Below are positions 47,601-61,244 of a stretch of 64,000 nt of DNA, in pieces. The notes below the pieces were generated by a model. That model had not been told where the DNA came from and made no database searches. It saw nothing but the letters and a program-made list of their open reading frames with translations. The first letter of the stretch is position 1. The number at the start of each line of letters is the position of its first letter. A program made the position numbers and the translations under genes. The stretch comes from Sthenelais limicola (taxonomy: Eukaryota > Annelida > Polychaeta > Phyllodocida > Sigalionidae), in contig OW804096.1 of NCBI GenBank assembly GCA_942159475.1, positions 113,744,194 to 113,808,193 of the forward strand. Direction: 5' to 3'.

Positions 47601-50510
47601 TTACATGTCCTGATTTATTCTTATTTTTTGAATAAAATTCTAGTTTTTATTTTAATAGAAACGAGGTTCTTTTTATAGTTCTGTTACTGTTTGGTAGTAC
47701 TGCTTTGTACGACGAAGAGTATAATTCCATTCTTGGGTTTAAGTCCTGTTATATTGTTTCCCTGAATACTGTTGTCAGAGAGGATTTTCTCCCTAAAATT
47801 CTTTAGTTTACACATTCTGAACTACAGTACCCTCTATATGAATTAAATACGAAAGTATTAATACTATTGATTAGATAGATTATACTTTTGGAAATTATTC
47901 CAGACTACGTAATGAAGTGAAATAACACGCTTTAGGTAAAAGGGCTACTAGATAGAAACAATAGAATGTTACTCTGCGTATGGGGTATCATTTCTTCTGT
48001 ATTTCATATCCTCTACCGTGCACTTCACTATAAGGGAATATACCAATAACACCTCATATATTGGGCATTACGGAACCTGATGGTCATACTCTGGCCTCGC
48101 GGTTTCACCAGTTCTCTTCACAAAATGAAAATTACCATAAACATGTTCGTTTTTGAATAAGGTATTCTCTAAATAATCATTAAGCTATGGACATAGTTTG
48201 CCACAATACATTGTCTGACTGATAAGTTGACTACGGAATATGAACCATAACTGATTAAATGTTTATAAAGTTTATAAGTAATGGCAGAAGCTATGGGTTT
48301 GTCTATTGTCAGTAGTATGACAGTGAGGTATGATCACGGTGATTGTTTAAGCATTTGATGGTCCCATATTAACAATGTCTGCTTTTCACATGCTACATCA
48401 GGCGCTTTATATAGCATTCCAGTAAAATAATGTAACACTGTACGTAAGAGTTGCGTGTCATGCTTTGTGAATGTAATATGTTTAGACCTTGGTTATCGAT
48501 CTTGGAAAATAAAGCATATATTCATGATTGCATGAAACATACCAGTAATAATTGTTATATAACGTGGACCAATATCTTCTCGTATTATATCTACTTGTTT
48601 GTCATTTTCGGTAGACATTTGACTTTTTGTATGTCACTACTGCAAAAATGGACAAAATAGAGAACTTCCAATTTGACTGTTGGTCTTATTCCCTAGATCC
48701 TTTTCCAGAAGTTGCTATTATGCATTGTGCTGTATATGTTTATTATTAATGGATCAAATGTGATCTTATTGCAAAATATAAAAGTATCATAATACATCAG
48801 TATTTTTACCGACCCTTTCTGTCAACATTAAAATAATTGCACGAAGAAGAATAAAAACAGATGTATTCGAATTCACCTCGCTTTGTTGTCCGGACGATTT
48901 CTTCTGGCTATGCAGCTCTAATCTCCCCCTTTTGCCTCCGCTGTACTTGAATCAATTGATTCTACCTTATGCATTATTTCTCTCCACAGAGGAATAAAAG
49001 TGTAGTGACAGGCTATTATTCCATGTTTCATCCACTTAATACTAATTAAAGAGGGTAATGCCTGAGTGTTAAACTTTGATCTTTATTACGAAACATGGGT
49101 TTATATATTAGGCAATGCTAGGTGTGTCATGTGAGATAGCAGTAAATGAATACATTAACCAATAATAAACATCAATACAAGTATAATATATGCATGCATG
49201 GGGCTAGAGTTGGAATATACGTGACTTGTGTCCGGCCCATACTCTCAACTAACCATAACTTAATGTAATCTCGTTAATGGCTACGTGATATGTAAGATAT
49301 GCGCTCTACAACTTCAAAAGCCATGTACGCACTAGCCTCTGACCACTGACGAAAGATTAAACCTTCTTCCCCATCCTTCTATTAGCCACACCTGCTTGCT
49401 CTACCCTTCTCCCCTCGCACTCTGTTCCTCCCTGGGCCCCCACTGTGCCCGCTGATATTGAGAATCAGTACACTGATATTGTATTTCGACAGGCCTGAAA
49501 CAATCCATCCTTTGACGTAATAATGTCTGAATACTTATGCTCGTTTCTCGAAAACTATATCTGTGACCTGCTCTGCAAAAACGTTAACCACAAGAATTAG
49601 AAGGTTACTATAAAGATCTTAAGTAATTTATAAGTAATTTAATTGTTGCTGGCCTATGAAAGTCCTGTAAAGGTCGGGCGTGGCGTGGGGCGGGGTGCTA
49701 GGTGTCTGTCTGTTCCTAGCACCCCTCTTTCCTCCACACTTGACCTTATTCTCTCCTTTCTCCCAGATAGAAATTATGAGATTATAACATATCATTTCAT
49801 TGTAATGTGTATCTCATCGCATCACCTGTACATCACATCACCTGTATATATGAAGCCATGAGGCCATTATAGACAAGCAGGTATGAAGGCGACCACCCCT
49901 CTAATGCAACCACAAATCTTCAGTCCCAAGGGTGGTCTTAATAGCGGGGTTCCACTGTATACCAAATATAATAATTTAAATTTTGTTTTAAGTGTCCATG
50001 TCATGGGCCTTATTTAGTGCAATTACATTTAGTACAAATCACTGGGTTTACATGAAGGAGAAAATAAAGACAATCAAAGTTTGAAAATATTGGGGAACGA
50101 TTTTCACATTTGTGCTATTCTAGCGTCCTGACGTATTGGCGTGTTTAAGCATTCTGATTTTTCACGTTCAGGCAGTTTAGCATTGAGACATTTAAGTGTC
50201 AGGACGTTTTAATTAGGGCCAAGGGAAAATAGGAATGGGATTTGGGATTTCAGAGGTTAAGCCGTTCAGGAGTTTGGGAATTCTTAATGTTTCAAGTTAA
50301 GATGGTTCAGTTTGGCTTCGAGTTAATAATTGGGGCTTTTTATATTTTAGCCAATTTGTAGTTTGGGCTTATTTGTAGTTTAATAGTCAGGGCATTTAGT
50401 AGTGTCTTAGTTTGCCCCCAATACTGTCACCAGTCCATTGCACAGACTATTAGTTTAACAGACATTTATAAATGACTGACATTAACTACTAATGTTATTG
50501 TGTGGCTGCA
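44662..50510. other. 3' flank of RASA1, no further gene seen
   Basis: AT-rich sequence containing several AATAAA words on the plus strand (46426, 47631, 48508), any of which could end a long RASA1 3' UTR. I cannot choose between them. A segment near 49990-50040 resembles one near 57495-57540 (AAGTGTCCATG, AGGCCTTATT), a dispersed repeat. No exon of another gene is recognisable. Confidence 0.4.
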
Positions 50511-50514
50511 GGAC

Positions 50515-50850
50515 AGTGGTCGCTTCCTAATGAAGTCGGACCAGTGTCAGGTTGGACCAGGGGGTTGGTCAGGTTGGACCAGGGGGTTGGTCAGCTCGGA
50601 CCACCAGGTTGGTCAAGTTGAATCCTAGTACCAAACCATACCATATAAAACTAACCCTAAATTGGTTGTCCTAAGTCAGTAAAGGTAGTAGTGGAGTCTC
50701 CAGTAAAAACTGACTAATAAAAGTAATTACTTGACTATATATCGTAATGTTCCGCCTAAAGGACCCGGCTCCCTGGTCCGACTTGACATAACTAACCCCC
50801 TGGTCCGAGCTTGTTTCAGTCTGAGTTGACCGGACCCCCAGTATAAGGCG
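50515..50850. mobile_element. Foldback element with GGACCAGGGGGTTGGTCAG arms
   Basis: The left arm (50535-50625) has repeated units GTTGGACCAGGGGGTTGGTC. The right arm (50765-50845) has the inverse CCCCCTGGTCCGA. The core is at 50652-50677 (TAACCCTAAATTGGTTGTCC, then TAAGTC), followed by a segment shared with 28624-28690. Confidence 0.75.
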
Positions 50851-52520
50851 AGTGTGTCAACGCCCACCCTCCCACCTAGCTCCACCTGCGTTTGAACCAA
50901 TTACTCTCTCGTCACTCACCGGCGACACACCTTCCTCTAGGCTTCAAGTACAGTGGAAAGCTGGAAAACGTTACATGTTGTACAACTAATGAAACAAGTG
51001 TAGCTGCAACTGACACTAGCCTACCGAGATCATAAGATCTCATTGAAAATGACTGGTCACTGTTAACTTGCACAATTGAAATCAAGATTATAACAATCAT
51101 AAGAAATATGGTTTGAGCATCTTTGATGTTTATTCGTGTTTTCATAAAAAGTACACGAGCAAGGCCTCAACTGGCTTTATTGTCCCATAACCCGATTTTT
51201 TTCCGAATCTTTGTTTTCAGTTTTATAGCACACATACATCAACAAATTCATAAAAGAGGAATCCTTATCCCGGTATAAAGAATATCCTTGTGCATGTGTT
51301 CACATACATACCCTCCAATACCCTGGAATAAAATTACACTAATTATTTTAACACATTTGCGATGCATGTAGTCGAATTGTTTGATTCAACCAGTTTTGCA
51401 AGCATAATTCCACGTGAAATACCTATCGATCATTCGCGCTATTGCTCTTTAGTCATGATACACACACAATATTTGCAAATGGCCAAGGCTCTTGGGAAAA
51501 AATCTATATATATAGCGGTATTTGAGACATGTGAATTTTGTAATGGCAAACCCGGGAACAATGTTGTGTTCCCTTACAAAGATCATTACATTGAAAATAC
51601 TTAATAACAGCTTAATAACTTCCCTTAGCCTAGTTGAAAGACCGCCTAAATTATTGGTAAAAGTACAAGATCCAGCTCGACAATGAAATCCATCCCATCT
51701 ATACTGTGGGGAAAGGTCCTGAGATTTACCTATATATCTACTTCTCATGTGACGCGCTGGTTTGAATATATCTAATTAAAAAAAATGAAGACTCCTTGAA
51801 AGATAAACCCGTGGTACAACGCTATTTCTATATAATCCATTGCTAGGATCAGTGGATCAAGTGTGTTGACTGTGGAAGTCGATATTGGGATTGTAGATCT
51901 ATATTGCACTGTCTTCTCAAGAGATCTCTCGGTCGTCTTGTGACCTCACACTATGATTGAAACTACTCCTGTACATGAGTGTGACATTCAGCCTTGTTCT
52001 CTAACAAACAAGTTATTTTCCCAGTATAAGGCTAGCAGGATGCTTGGTCGGGAAATGTATGTTATGAAAATTATCAAAAAAAAGTGGATAAAATTTATCC
52101 AATATGTCATTATAGCATACGGTAATATTAACGCGTCATTACATTTATGTACAGTTCATTTTCATTTCAAATTTAAGAATGCACTACACTTTTTTGGCAT
52201 TAGCACTACCCACGTAAATTAGCATCGATTATTATGGGACTTTCCTAGTTTTCATTTCTCGAAGATGCAAAGTTTTGCGAAGAAAGGAAAATCAGCAGCC
52301 TCTTAATAGTTACCCCTTTTCTGAAATGGTTTCAGATGCAATGCTAACAGCATTTGTGTGGAGATCATCAATGAATGCATGGAATGTATACATGTCTTAT
52401 GTAAGTATATATTATGCACGTACATATGTAAGAATGTATGTCAGTTATGTATCCGCGTGTTTATGTATTATATTTTTGTGCCGGATTTATGCTTCTCCAT
52501 ATCTTAAGTATGCACATGTT
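50851..52520. other. No recognisable feature
   Basis: AT-rich intergenic sequence. No exon or repeat can be supported. Confidence 0.35.
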
Positions 52521-52633
52521 TGTATGTAGTGTATGTATGTAGTGTATGTAGTGTGTGTGTGTATGTATGTATGTATGTATGTATGTATGTATGTATGTAT
52601 GTATGTATGTATGTATGTATGTATGTATGTATA
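52521..52633 (+). repeat. (ATGT)n microsatellite
   Basis: Imperfect GTATGTAGT units, then a pure GTAT run of about 18 units ending at 52633. Confidence 0.97.
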
Positions 52634-53016
52634 GTATCGTCCTTATACATGTTGGTCTTAATATAAACTATAAATGACAATTTCTGACTACGGGGGCGTT
52701 ATACTGAGAACCAAGGAAAAACATCATGAACAAACATTAACCCAAAAGCCACGAGACACAAACGAAAGTGTAACACAGATCTAGGGCTTGAGACGTCAAA
52801 TATAAGGTAGCTTTTACAGCTGTTTCCATACATTTAGATACTGTATCCCCAACTTGTGACAAGTACGAATAAAACACGTCTGCATCCGCCAGGAATGAAC
52901 ACATTATTGCTCAATTACACCGGGAATGACTACAGTATCACATAAATAAATATAATACACATCATAATATTTGTCCATATCCAAATGATAGTTATTGCAT
53001 TGGTATTGAGTATAAG

Positions 53017-53344
53017 TCAGGCGAATTCCGGCGGGCTCCCTCCCACAGTAGAAGATTTGAGGGTTACATAAGGCAAACCCAGGTACTCCCAATCGTCACG
53101 GGGCCATATCATCAGTGCGGGAGACAGATGGTTCGCTTCTTCACATGCGTCAAAGAAGGCATACAAAACGCAGGCAGTGCTGGCAGTGCTGGCGATCATC
53201 AAATGCCAGACTGCATGCATATAGGGGAACCCGATTGACAGCCAGAATTGACAATGTATTCGGTCTGAAATCCAGCACGTCACGGCCAAAACTAACTGAA
53301 CCACCGTTCGTATTCCCAGGCGTCGGGCTCGCAGCGATTTTGTT
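53017..53344 (-). CDS. Alkaline ceramidase exon 4 (Zn ligands, C-terminus)
   Basis: Last coding exon, 53344-53017, residues 165-273. It contains VVQLVLAVTCWISDR, then FPYMHAVWHLM with the two remaining zinc histidines (H208, H212), YAFFDACEE and the C-terminal signature WPRDDWEYLGLPYVTLK. It ends GGSPPEFA, TGA. The C-terminal tail after the last helix is cytosolic or lumenal depending on topology, and no ER-retention motif is visible. The 3' UTR on this strand runs below 53017; I see no convincing poly(A) signal close by. Confidence 0.93.
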
Positions 53345-55101
53345 CTGAAAACAAATTACCAGCAACCAATTAAATCAAATTAGTTAAAGTAATTCATTAG
53401 AGAAGGTGATGAAATTCAAGAATTAAACTGGGTACAATTGTGTCATCATCCTTTCTGTAACACTGAGAACTTGTATATTAATGTAGAAACCAAAACTCAC
53501 TCTTAGATATCATAGATCTATGCATGTTAATAAGTTATTTATATCAACTGCTAATGAACTATGTTCAGACTAATGAGTAGACAGATTCTCATACTTACCG
53601 CCTTGTATGATAAACCATTATATAGCTTGATGGTATGACCAATGTCATGAGTGCTAAAGCATTGATGCTAGGATGTAACCATGACACACTAGTAAAGAAT
53701 ATGCACAACAATACTAGCGCTACACGAAATATAGTTCTGAAAGTAATAAAGCAAAGTACGTGTAATTAATAAAAAAAAATCCGAACAGAATATAAAGGAA
53801 ATATTGGCAAATCTAGTCCCCCTCTATATGACTGTGAATGAATTCATTGGGTTTGAATCAAATTGTAAAATACCTTTACTTCTATCCTACGTATAAACAG
53901 AGCTATACATACAATATTGTATCTGGTATAAATGAAATATAGTCAGGATTACGTCAGTATCATTTTTGTAACCAGGATTGATTATGGTCGATACACAAAT
54001 GTGTCCTTTCTGATAACATACTTATCCTCCCAAGCGTTCTCAAGTAGGGTCAGTCAATCTGGTACTTACGCATTAGTTTGAACGATAATTGGTAGCATGG
54101 CTCTAGGGACCCATGTGCAGACGGCTGCCGTAAAAACCCAGAGTATTGCTATTTCATCCATAAGCTGTCCTAGCATTGTGAGGGTTGCATGGAAGTAAAC
54201 CGAACTTGCCCCCACAACAGATAACATGGCCCACACACACAAACTTCCAATGGTTGTTTTTTGGGAGTAATTCCGACATAAAAACGCCAATAGCGGAGGG
54301 AATACGAAGAAGAGTACATTGCTCACCTAAAAAAGAAATGGTTTCAAAAGTAAAAGATTAATGACATGATACTTGGTAGAAGGTTTATGTTCCAAGGCAA
54401 CACAGTGTTGTATGAATAGCACAATATGCATGCCTTTATCATATTATCATTATCATGCGCAATATGAATATTCCTGAGCAGTTTCACAAACTATTTTGTA
54501 TATCGGAGACTGGTGCTCGTTAAAAGCGATTACTTATTCCTTCATACAAACGTTAAAAAGCTACTGTATAATGTGTAAAGTTTCGGTGATTTTTGGTACC
54601 GCATTTTGTCGTAACAGGTCATGCCATAACAACAACTAGAAAATATATTTTATAGATGTCACTTGTCCTAATCTCGGCAATAACGATGTAATGATATAGG
54701 TATGACCCGCTGATTAAATAGCAAATGCTATTGCCAGTGAAAAATGGTTATTTGCAATTCACTAAATCTGGACTAATGTTAAAAACTGTATTGCAAAAAA
54801 AAATAAAAATAATTTCATAACCAAGACCAACAGTATTAACGATAAATATCATGGCAGGGAGGGTATTATAACATTTTAAAAATAATTTCATAACCAAGAC
54901 CGACAGTATTAACGATAAATATCATGGCAGGGAGGGTATTATAAAATGCAATCGTCGAGAGACCGCGTTTCATCCAATGGGCAAGAATGCCAATGAACTT
55001 ACTGTGTTGTAAAACTCAGCGATGTAGGTGGAATACACGTAGTTGGGTTCACACCAGTCAACCGCTGCGCTGTTGCGCTCCAACATGGACACTGGAGCCA
55101 T
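53017..55101 (-). CDS. Alkaline ceramidase (ACER1/ACER2-like), complete four-exon gene
   Basis: Multi-pass ER/Golgi membrane enzyme of the CREST superfamily that hydrolyses ceramide to sphingosine and fatty acid. Exons in transcript order on the minus strand: 55101-55003, 54326-54070, 53736-53599, 53344-53017. All introns are GT-AG with matching phases (0, 2, 2), giving 273 aa plus TGA, the normal family length (about 264-275). The Ca-binding motif is DWCEPNY..(E29)FYN near the N-terminus. Zinc ligands are H79 in SSVYFHATL and H208/H212 in FPYMHAVWH. The conserved LMDE follows at 88-91 (D90), and TCWISDR is present. Hydrophobic segments alternate as expected for seven helices. Sequence looks closest to ACER1/2, but I do not assign a paralogue. 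It is convergent with RASA1. Confidence 0.95.
53599..54326 (-). CDS. Alkaline ceramidase exons 2-3 (membrane helices, first Zn ligand)
   Basis: Exon 2 (54326-54070) encodes residues 34-118, with hydrophobic segments SNVLFFVFPPLLAFL, the motif SSVYFHATLTMLGQLMDE (H79, catalytic-site D90) and the helix IAILWVFTAAVCTWVP. Exon 3 (53736-53599) encodes residues 119-164, two hydrophobic segments (VALVLLCIFFTSVSW and LALMTLVIPSSYIMVYH). The intron between them is 54069-53737 and ends in a normal pyrimidine-rich acceptor. The split codons GC+A (Ala) and CG+A (Arg) are correct. Confidence 0.93.
54809..54950 (+). repeat. Tandem duplication of 73 bp in ceramidase intron 1
   Basis: AATTTCATAACCAAGACC ... 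GGCAGGGAGGGTATTATAA at 54811-54881 is repeated at 54884-54952 with one A/G change and small end differences. It lies inside the intron 54327-55002. Confidence 0.9.
55003..55101 (-). CDS. Alkaline ceramidase exon 1 (start and Ca-site)
   Basis: Coding exon of 33 codons from ATG at 55101-55099 to the donor at 55002 (ACA|GTAAGT). It carries the acidic metal-site motif DWCEPNY and ends EFYNT, which continues as VSNVLFFVFPP in exon 2; this join is the family hallmark. An out-of-frame ATG lies 10 bases upstream (55111-55109) and opens a 17-codon uORF that overlaps the main start and ends at 55058. A possible acceptor (CAACCAG) directly before the main ATG would remove it. This start is chosen because the residue spacing to the metal motif matches the family. 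Confidence 0.9.
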
Positions 55102-55111
55102 CTGGTTGCAT

Positions 55112-58100
55112 GGAAATCTCAAAAAGAAAGAAAACACTCGCTCTATATAACTCGATGACTCCTTTCTACAACTCTCCTGAAGGTTGTGCTAGATGTTTTT
55201 GATTAGGCACAGGTGAAAAACGACTACACACAGGTAAAAAGTCATCGCGATGAAATGAATACAACTTGGAAACGTAGACAATAAGTAAATCCTATCTGAT
55301 CAGTGTAAGAATGGGATATAAACGTTTGTGAGAATATTATTGTTGACATGGTAGAACATAACCTTGAGCCCTGTTTACCTGAGATCGTAACGTTGCTTGT
55401 ACTATGTATGTCTGAGGGTCAATATCTCAGACTAGCGTATAGCATAGTATGGGCAAGAGCATTCAATGCCTGGCGATGTTTTGATCATGTATACAAAATT
55501 AATCACTCCTTTGGCTGCAGCAGCATATACACCGTATATGGCAAACGGGAAATGCTATATATATCCGATCAGTTTGTTTTGTAGGAATTATCCGAATGAT
55601 TCAGTCTAGCAGATAGGTTGTGTTTGCACTCTGAGACTCAGAAGCCGGTGCACATGAGCTTTTGGAAACATGTTTGTTCTGCCGGCGCTAACAAGGCTGT
55701 TCCATTTTGAGGAAATGTCATATTCCCTTGCCCATATGAGGAATGCATGCTTGGATAGCACCAGGGGAAAGATGCACATACAACACCATCGACTTTGATC
55801 CCTTCAAATTATGTCAATACACAACCGAGGTACCGAGCACTCACGAAATGAAGGCCGGATCTAAGTGCGATCTGCCTAGGCCTACATATCACCGTGCACG
55901 CATAAAATTCTGGCTAAGGGATATATATATCCAGCAGTGTTGGTCCCGACACGTCTCGTTCAATGAAGGAATTGAATTAGTGCTTAGTTCCTCTTTTACC
56001 TTTGACTTCAGTCGGAGTCAATCGCAACATGCAGTAGTAGGCTAAATAAGTCCACGGACACTTGACAAATGTATACTAACAGCTGTTTGAATAGAAGGAT
56101 TGCTATGTTCAATAATACATTCAGATCCCAATATATGGACTGTGTACATATTGTACTTAAACATTTCCCGTTAGTGGGGTCATGTAGTATATTATGGTAA
56201 CATGGAAACCAATATCATGACCCGATAGCACATTAGACAGGGAAATACCAGTATACGTGTGCACACATAATATGGGCCGATATATCTATATATAATAGAC
56301 AGACATGTATACGCGTATTGACCCGACAATAAGCATGGGCTCTTCTGCATTTGGTCCAATCAAGCGGGATTCTGCATCGATCGCAATAAGATACATATAG
56401 ACATGTAAATACAGACAGATTTGGCGTCTGTATTTAACTTGAGGTATGGGCGATACTGGGCTAAGCCTGTGGTGATGATCAAACTAATGTATTTCGTTCC
56501 ATTTATGCATGAGTCGAGACCAACCTCTACAATCTATATTCACCGATATGCAGTAATTCAAAATATACTGTGGTCCGTTCCTATTTCACTTTGGGTTTAA
56601 ACTATAACCGAATAGCCAAATAAGGCCCATAAACATTATGTTTCCAAACATCCCTCCAATTGAACCCCGATAGCTTTTTCTATAAATATATATATAATAT
56701 CAGAGCTTATATTGTGGAAAACAGTTTGGTCCAACTAGCTGTCATTCCTTAGAAATGATGTGCCTTGGTCAAGCTGTCATGACAACAGTTTCCGAAAAAA
56801 ATTGAAATTTTGAGAAAAAAAAGGACCTTGTGGCAATCAAATCTCTTCCTTTTCATGAAAACTAATTCTATCTGTTCAAGTTGTGGTGAACAAATTTCCG
56901 CATTTGTTGATAATATATTACTTGTGTGATTCCAACTTTGTCACAAGGAATAAAGACTACGGTCAAGGGTCGAAATGGTAAAAAAATGACCAATTTCGGC
57001 ATGGTTTTGGGAGACATCGTGGATGAGGAAACATCTTGTCTATAATCAGAATAATAGACCACCCAGATTATTTATACGTTGATATCAAAGTTCCATTGAT
57101 GACATGATGTATTGTAAATATTGAATCCTCAAATATCTGGCTTGAGGAAGTGAAATCAAATTAAACCGATGTTAACTCAATTGGAATACCAAGTAAGTTT
57201 AAAAGTTTGAATCCCTAGATGGTGTTACTCATTTTTTGAGATAAAAAAAATTCAATTGGAATACTAGTTAAATGTCGAACATAGCCTAAAATATGACCGG
57301 AGCGATGACATTACCAAAGAATGGAGCATAGGTATATAATTATAATAATATATAATATAATATAATATTATAATAAGCCCATGGTTGCCATGGTTACATC
57401 AGTAATTTCAATTAAAAAAAAATCTCAAATTTGGCTCTAAAATTGTAAGTACACCAAATTACACAATCAGGATTAAATGGTAGAATTTTATATGTGTATA
57501 AGTGTCCATGACATAGGCCTTATTAAGTACAAATAATACCTATAGATCTTATGATAACCATAAGCGCGGTGTTTCGAGAAGTCCAGGGGACATGTTCTAC
57601 TGATAAACATTCATTCATATCCTTTCCTCCTTCACATTCCTCGGTGATTATTAGAAACCAACGTTGTAGAAACCAAGCTCAGTTTACAGTACAGGCATTA
57701 GTCGAATCTACCAATTGCATAGACCTGTATTATGAAAGATTTAAAAAAAAAAATCATCCTCCCAAGGCAGGGGAGAGAAGGCGAGAGGAGAGACAGCCTG
57801 CTGCTGTTGGGGAGATGGAGAAATAAAATCTGTAGAGCTTTTTGTACCGTATATAATAAGAGCGTGTTATTCTTGCACTGTTTTTAGTTTTAGCATGAGA
57901 AAGTCGTGTTTTTTAAATGAATAATATAAGCAAAAATATATTATAATATAAAAATATAATATAAGCAAAAAAAATGTTTTCCCCCCAAATGGGTAAAACC
58001 AGGAAGGTTGAAACATTTTGAAACCTGGATAATATAAGCAATTACCTAAAGTATGTCCTTCTTATACTTTCCCAAAAGGAATGCTGATTGGTCATGTGCC

Positions 58101-58404
58101 ACAGGCTTGTTCACTTATTTGCAACTTGATGAACTGCGTTTACCATAGGGTGTAGGTGGGCACCGGCATCGCATGCATTCTTACAAAAGCTCTAGCCTGC
58201 TTCCAGAAGTCTCTTTTGTCCGAAGTAAAATAAGCCCAATTATATAGATAGGAATTTACTGATTAAAAGGAATGGAAATCACTCTGTATAAAATGCCTGA
58301 TTGCATAGCCACAATATATATGAGTCTCCAATAATTCCTATAATGTTTACCTCGGCCGATCGAAATCATTGTGCATTTGTGATGGGAATGATATAAGAAC
58401 TTAC
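55112..58404. other. Upstream region of the ceramidase gene, no exon seen
   Basis: AT-rich intergenic or 5' intronic DNA. A simple AT tract of TAATA units lies at about 57330-57375 and another at 57930-57972. No coding exon is identifiable on either strand. Confidence 0.4.
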
Positions 58405-58480
58405 CTCCGCGTTTCAGTTGAGCAATGTCTTCGAGGAAAGGTGGAACGCTGTATCACGATAGAAAGAATCTGGGCCGCGC
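58405..58480 (-). other. Possible 5' noncoding exon of the ceramidase gene
   Basis: On the minus strand a strong donor (CGGAG|GTAAGT) is present at 58405/58404, about 3.3 kb upstream of the ceramidase start. The preceding sequence has no ATG close to the donor and could be an untranslated first exon. Nothing else ties it to the gene. The upper boundary is arbitrary. A chance splice-site match is quite possible. Confidence 0.18.
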
Positions 58481-60546
58481 ACACTTTAATCATTATATAT
58501 TATGTATGAAAATACGGATACCAATCAATTGGAAGATATTTAGTCGAACCCAGTAACTTGCAGCACCAAGGAGATCGAAGAAACAATATCGTGAGAAGAT
58601 ATCACATCTCAAAGTAGCTAGCATATAATATATGGGCAATTTAGTTGATTGCTTTTTTAAACTGCCTCTGTATACGGGTGAGGTAAATTTGATGATGTAA
58701 ATTGAATAGTTTGGACGTGTGACTGTCCCGAAAGCAGTACCACAACTGAGGATGATGTAAATTTAAGTGACGTTAAAATGGAGGGCAACACGTAGAAAAA
58801 GCAATTGTGAAAATTATATTCTGCCTAGAAAGCTGCATATTTGAGTGCTTGATTCTGGTTTATCTTCTGATGTAAACTTGAATAATCAGTCAATGGCTGC
58901 TGGCCTGTGTCCAATCATTATTGACTAGTTGCTTCGGGAAGATCGAAAGCAAATACAAAGTCACGAAAGAACTGATAATCGAAACTAGCCTCTGTGGATG
59001 AATCCTCCTAACCTTGGCTATCCTCTCGATCGTTGTTATTTCATATAATGAATGATGTTTAAATTCATAGCGCCTAAATCAAAACATGCATATATATGAT
59101 ATAGAGTACCACCCCATTGTTATAATCTAAACATGAGCATTTAATAAGATGTACATGGCACGTTTTTCGCACTGAACTTGAAAATTGCTCCAAATTAGGC
59201 TACGTCCGTAATTAAGGGGAGGCCTCCCTCATACTTCCTCCGCCCCCTGGCCTGGGCCTATATATGGTTTTCTGAGAAATTAGACTCTTTCAAAAACCGG
59301 TACCGTACATTACTTTATAAGCCAAAGTTACGTACCTTTTCCATGACAGACTATCGTTAGAGCTGACCCAATCTACAAACGTCACTTGTAAGAATCGGTA
59401 TACCGTAGGCTAGTAGGAGTTCTTTTTAGATTGATGTATAGATAACATCAACCTTAATGATTCGGGTAGACTTCTGTCAATCATTGATAACATCTGGTTC
59501 TCCCATCCTGAATATCAGTGTGAGTTTTATATCAGCAGATGAGATCAGTATCATGCTGGTAATGGCTGGGAGGGGATGGGATGGTGTATAGGTGTGAAAG
59601 GGTAGGTGTGAATTAAAGGGGTAAGTTGAGGAATAAGATACATATACATAGATTTCACTGATGTCATGCGCCGGGTTGAGCTTTGCCATCTTACTGGGCA
59701 ACCCTGATAAACGTAAGATGTCTATGTGTGCTCCAACACTCGAAAATGCTGTTTTCCGTCCATTTTTAACAATGACAAGTTTTAATGAGCCTAAGATAAC
59801 CTATGTCGATAGGTATATCGTCCTTTAGTGTTGTAAAATGGGGAAATAAGTATAATCACTATGATTTAGACTATGGACCGCCAAACGTGTGAGCAACTGT
59901 GACACCAAGGCAGCTGGCCGATAAACATAGCCCTGTAGCCATCACACACAGAATACCTTGTATATTACATTGTATACTAGGTCGTCAATAGGAATTGCTA
60001 GAATCAGGGAAGTTCAACGTTCTCTAGTTTGTCCAGACAAAATACTCAACCAATTCCTATTAAACTGTATGTCCTTAATCTATAACATTTTTCGATGCTT
60101 ATGGTACATTCTTGGGAGAGGATGTGCAAAATACACAGAGAACTGCTAGTTTTATTATCGGCAAATCTGTTCCAAAATCTTTTCGATATTGAAACATGGC
60201 GCTCCGACTTGTTTATGTCTCAGCGCATGTCCAAAAGTATGTAAATGAGCTAAAATAATGGTGTGTAAAAAACACCGCTACAACTGGACTGTACTTCCCT
60301 ATGGACCACGTTGTAACCCCTAGGAAAAAAATACAAAATGGCTACCTCACTGTTTTTTTTGGGTGGAGCAGATGAAAAATCTGCCCGCAGTTGCTTAATT
60401 CTTCACATCCAGTATTGAAAGGTAACAAGTAGAGATATAAGATAATAATCTTCGATCTTGTTGTCTTAGTGAGGGGTTAGAAACTTCTACAACTCTCTAC
60501 AAAGTACCGCAACCCTAGCCACCCTGTTCGAGGGAGAGGGAGATTT
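58481..60546. other. No recognisable feature
   Basis: Nothing beyond scattered AT-rich words and a purine-rich or pyrimidine-rich stretch near 59560-59640. Confidence 0.35.
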
Positions 60547-60982
60547 CTATGGAATACCGTATACTATGGCAAAATCTGATGTCTAGATGACCAAAAACCT
60601 CGGGAATATTACCGAGAATAACGGGAGTTGTCCGATCGGAAGAACTTCCAATCGGAACTTCTTACTTTAAAAAAAAGTAGGCCTGGCCCTATCTAACAAT
60701 AATCCATGCTAAAAGTAACCCTAACCCTTACCTTAAATTGGTTGTCCTAAGTCCGATCGGAAGTAGGTGTTTCCGATCGGAAAAATCGACTGAAACCATT
60801 GGTAAGTTGACCAAGATATTTGGTAATCTACCAATCGGTACCGTACGCCTACCGATCGGTAGGTTCCGATTGGTAAATTTACCGATCACATCGGACATTT
60901 TCAATGCTTTCTTTATGGTAAATTGCCGAGCTTCTCGGTCATCTAGACATCAGGTTTTGCCATAGTATACGGTATTCCATAG
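60547..60982. mobile_element. Foldback element with 46-bp arms, ATTT flanks and CCGATCGG words
   Basis: 60547-60592 and 60937-60982 are reverse complements with one mismatch (outer bases CTATGGAATACCGTATACTA). ATTT occurs just outside both ends and may be the target duplication. Inside, CCGATCGG and ACCGATCGGTA words form further inverted units. The core at 60716-60753 matches the core of 16884-17184 at 36 of 38 positions in reverse complement. Confidence 0.88.
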
Positions 60983-61244
60983 ATTTCACACCCGATCGCA
61001 GAAGCGATGTATTCGAGAAACATTTCTACTGGAAACGAAAATTAGCTACATCAAGTTCAGACTAATTGTAAATTTGTAAACATCAAGATTCATACAATAA
61101 CTTCTAACTATTTGCTTGTTCAAATTCAGCTATGTTTTCAAGAGAATAATTTTTTCTGGGCAAGGTTTCCCTCGCAAACCTACTTCTGTGATGTTTTTTT
61201 TCTGGGTGGGTCACTGGTAATATTAGGGACTGTTCATGATTAAC

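Noticed and set aside
53150..53365. 71-codon frame overlapping ceramidase exon 4
   Set aside because: It is another frame of a well-supported exon.
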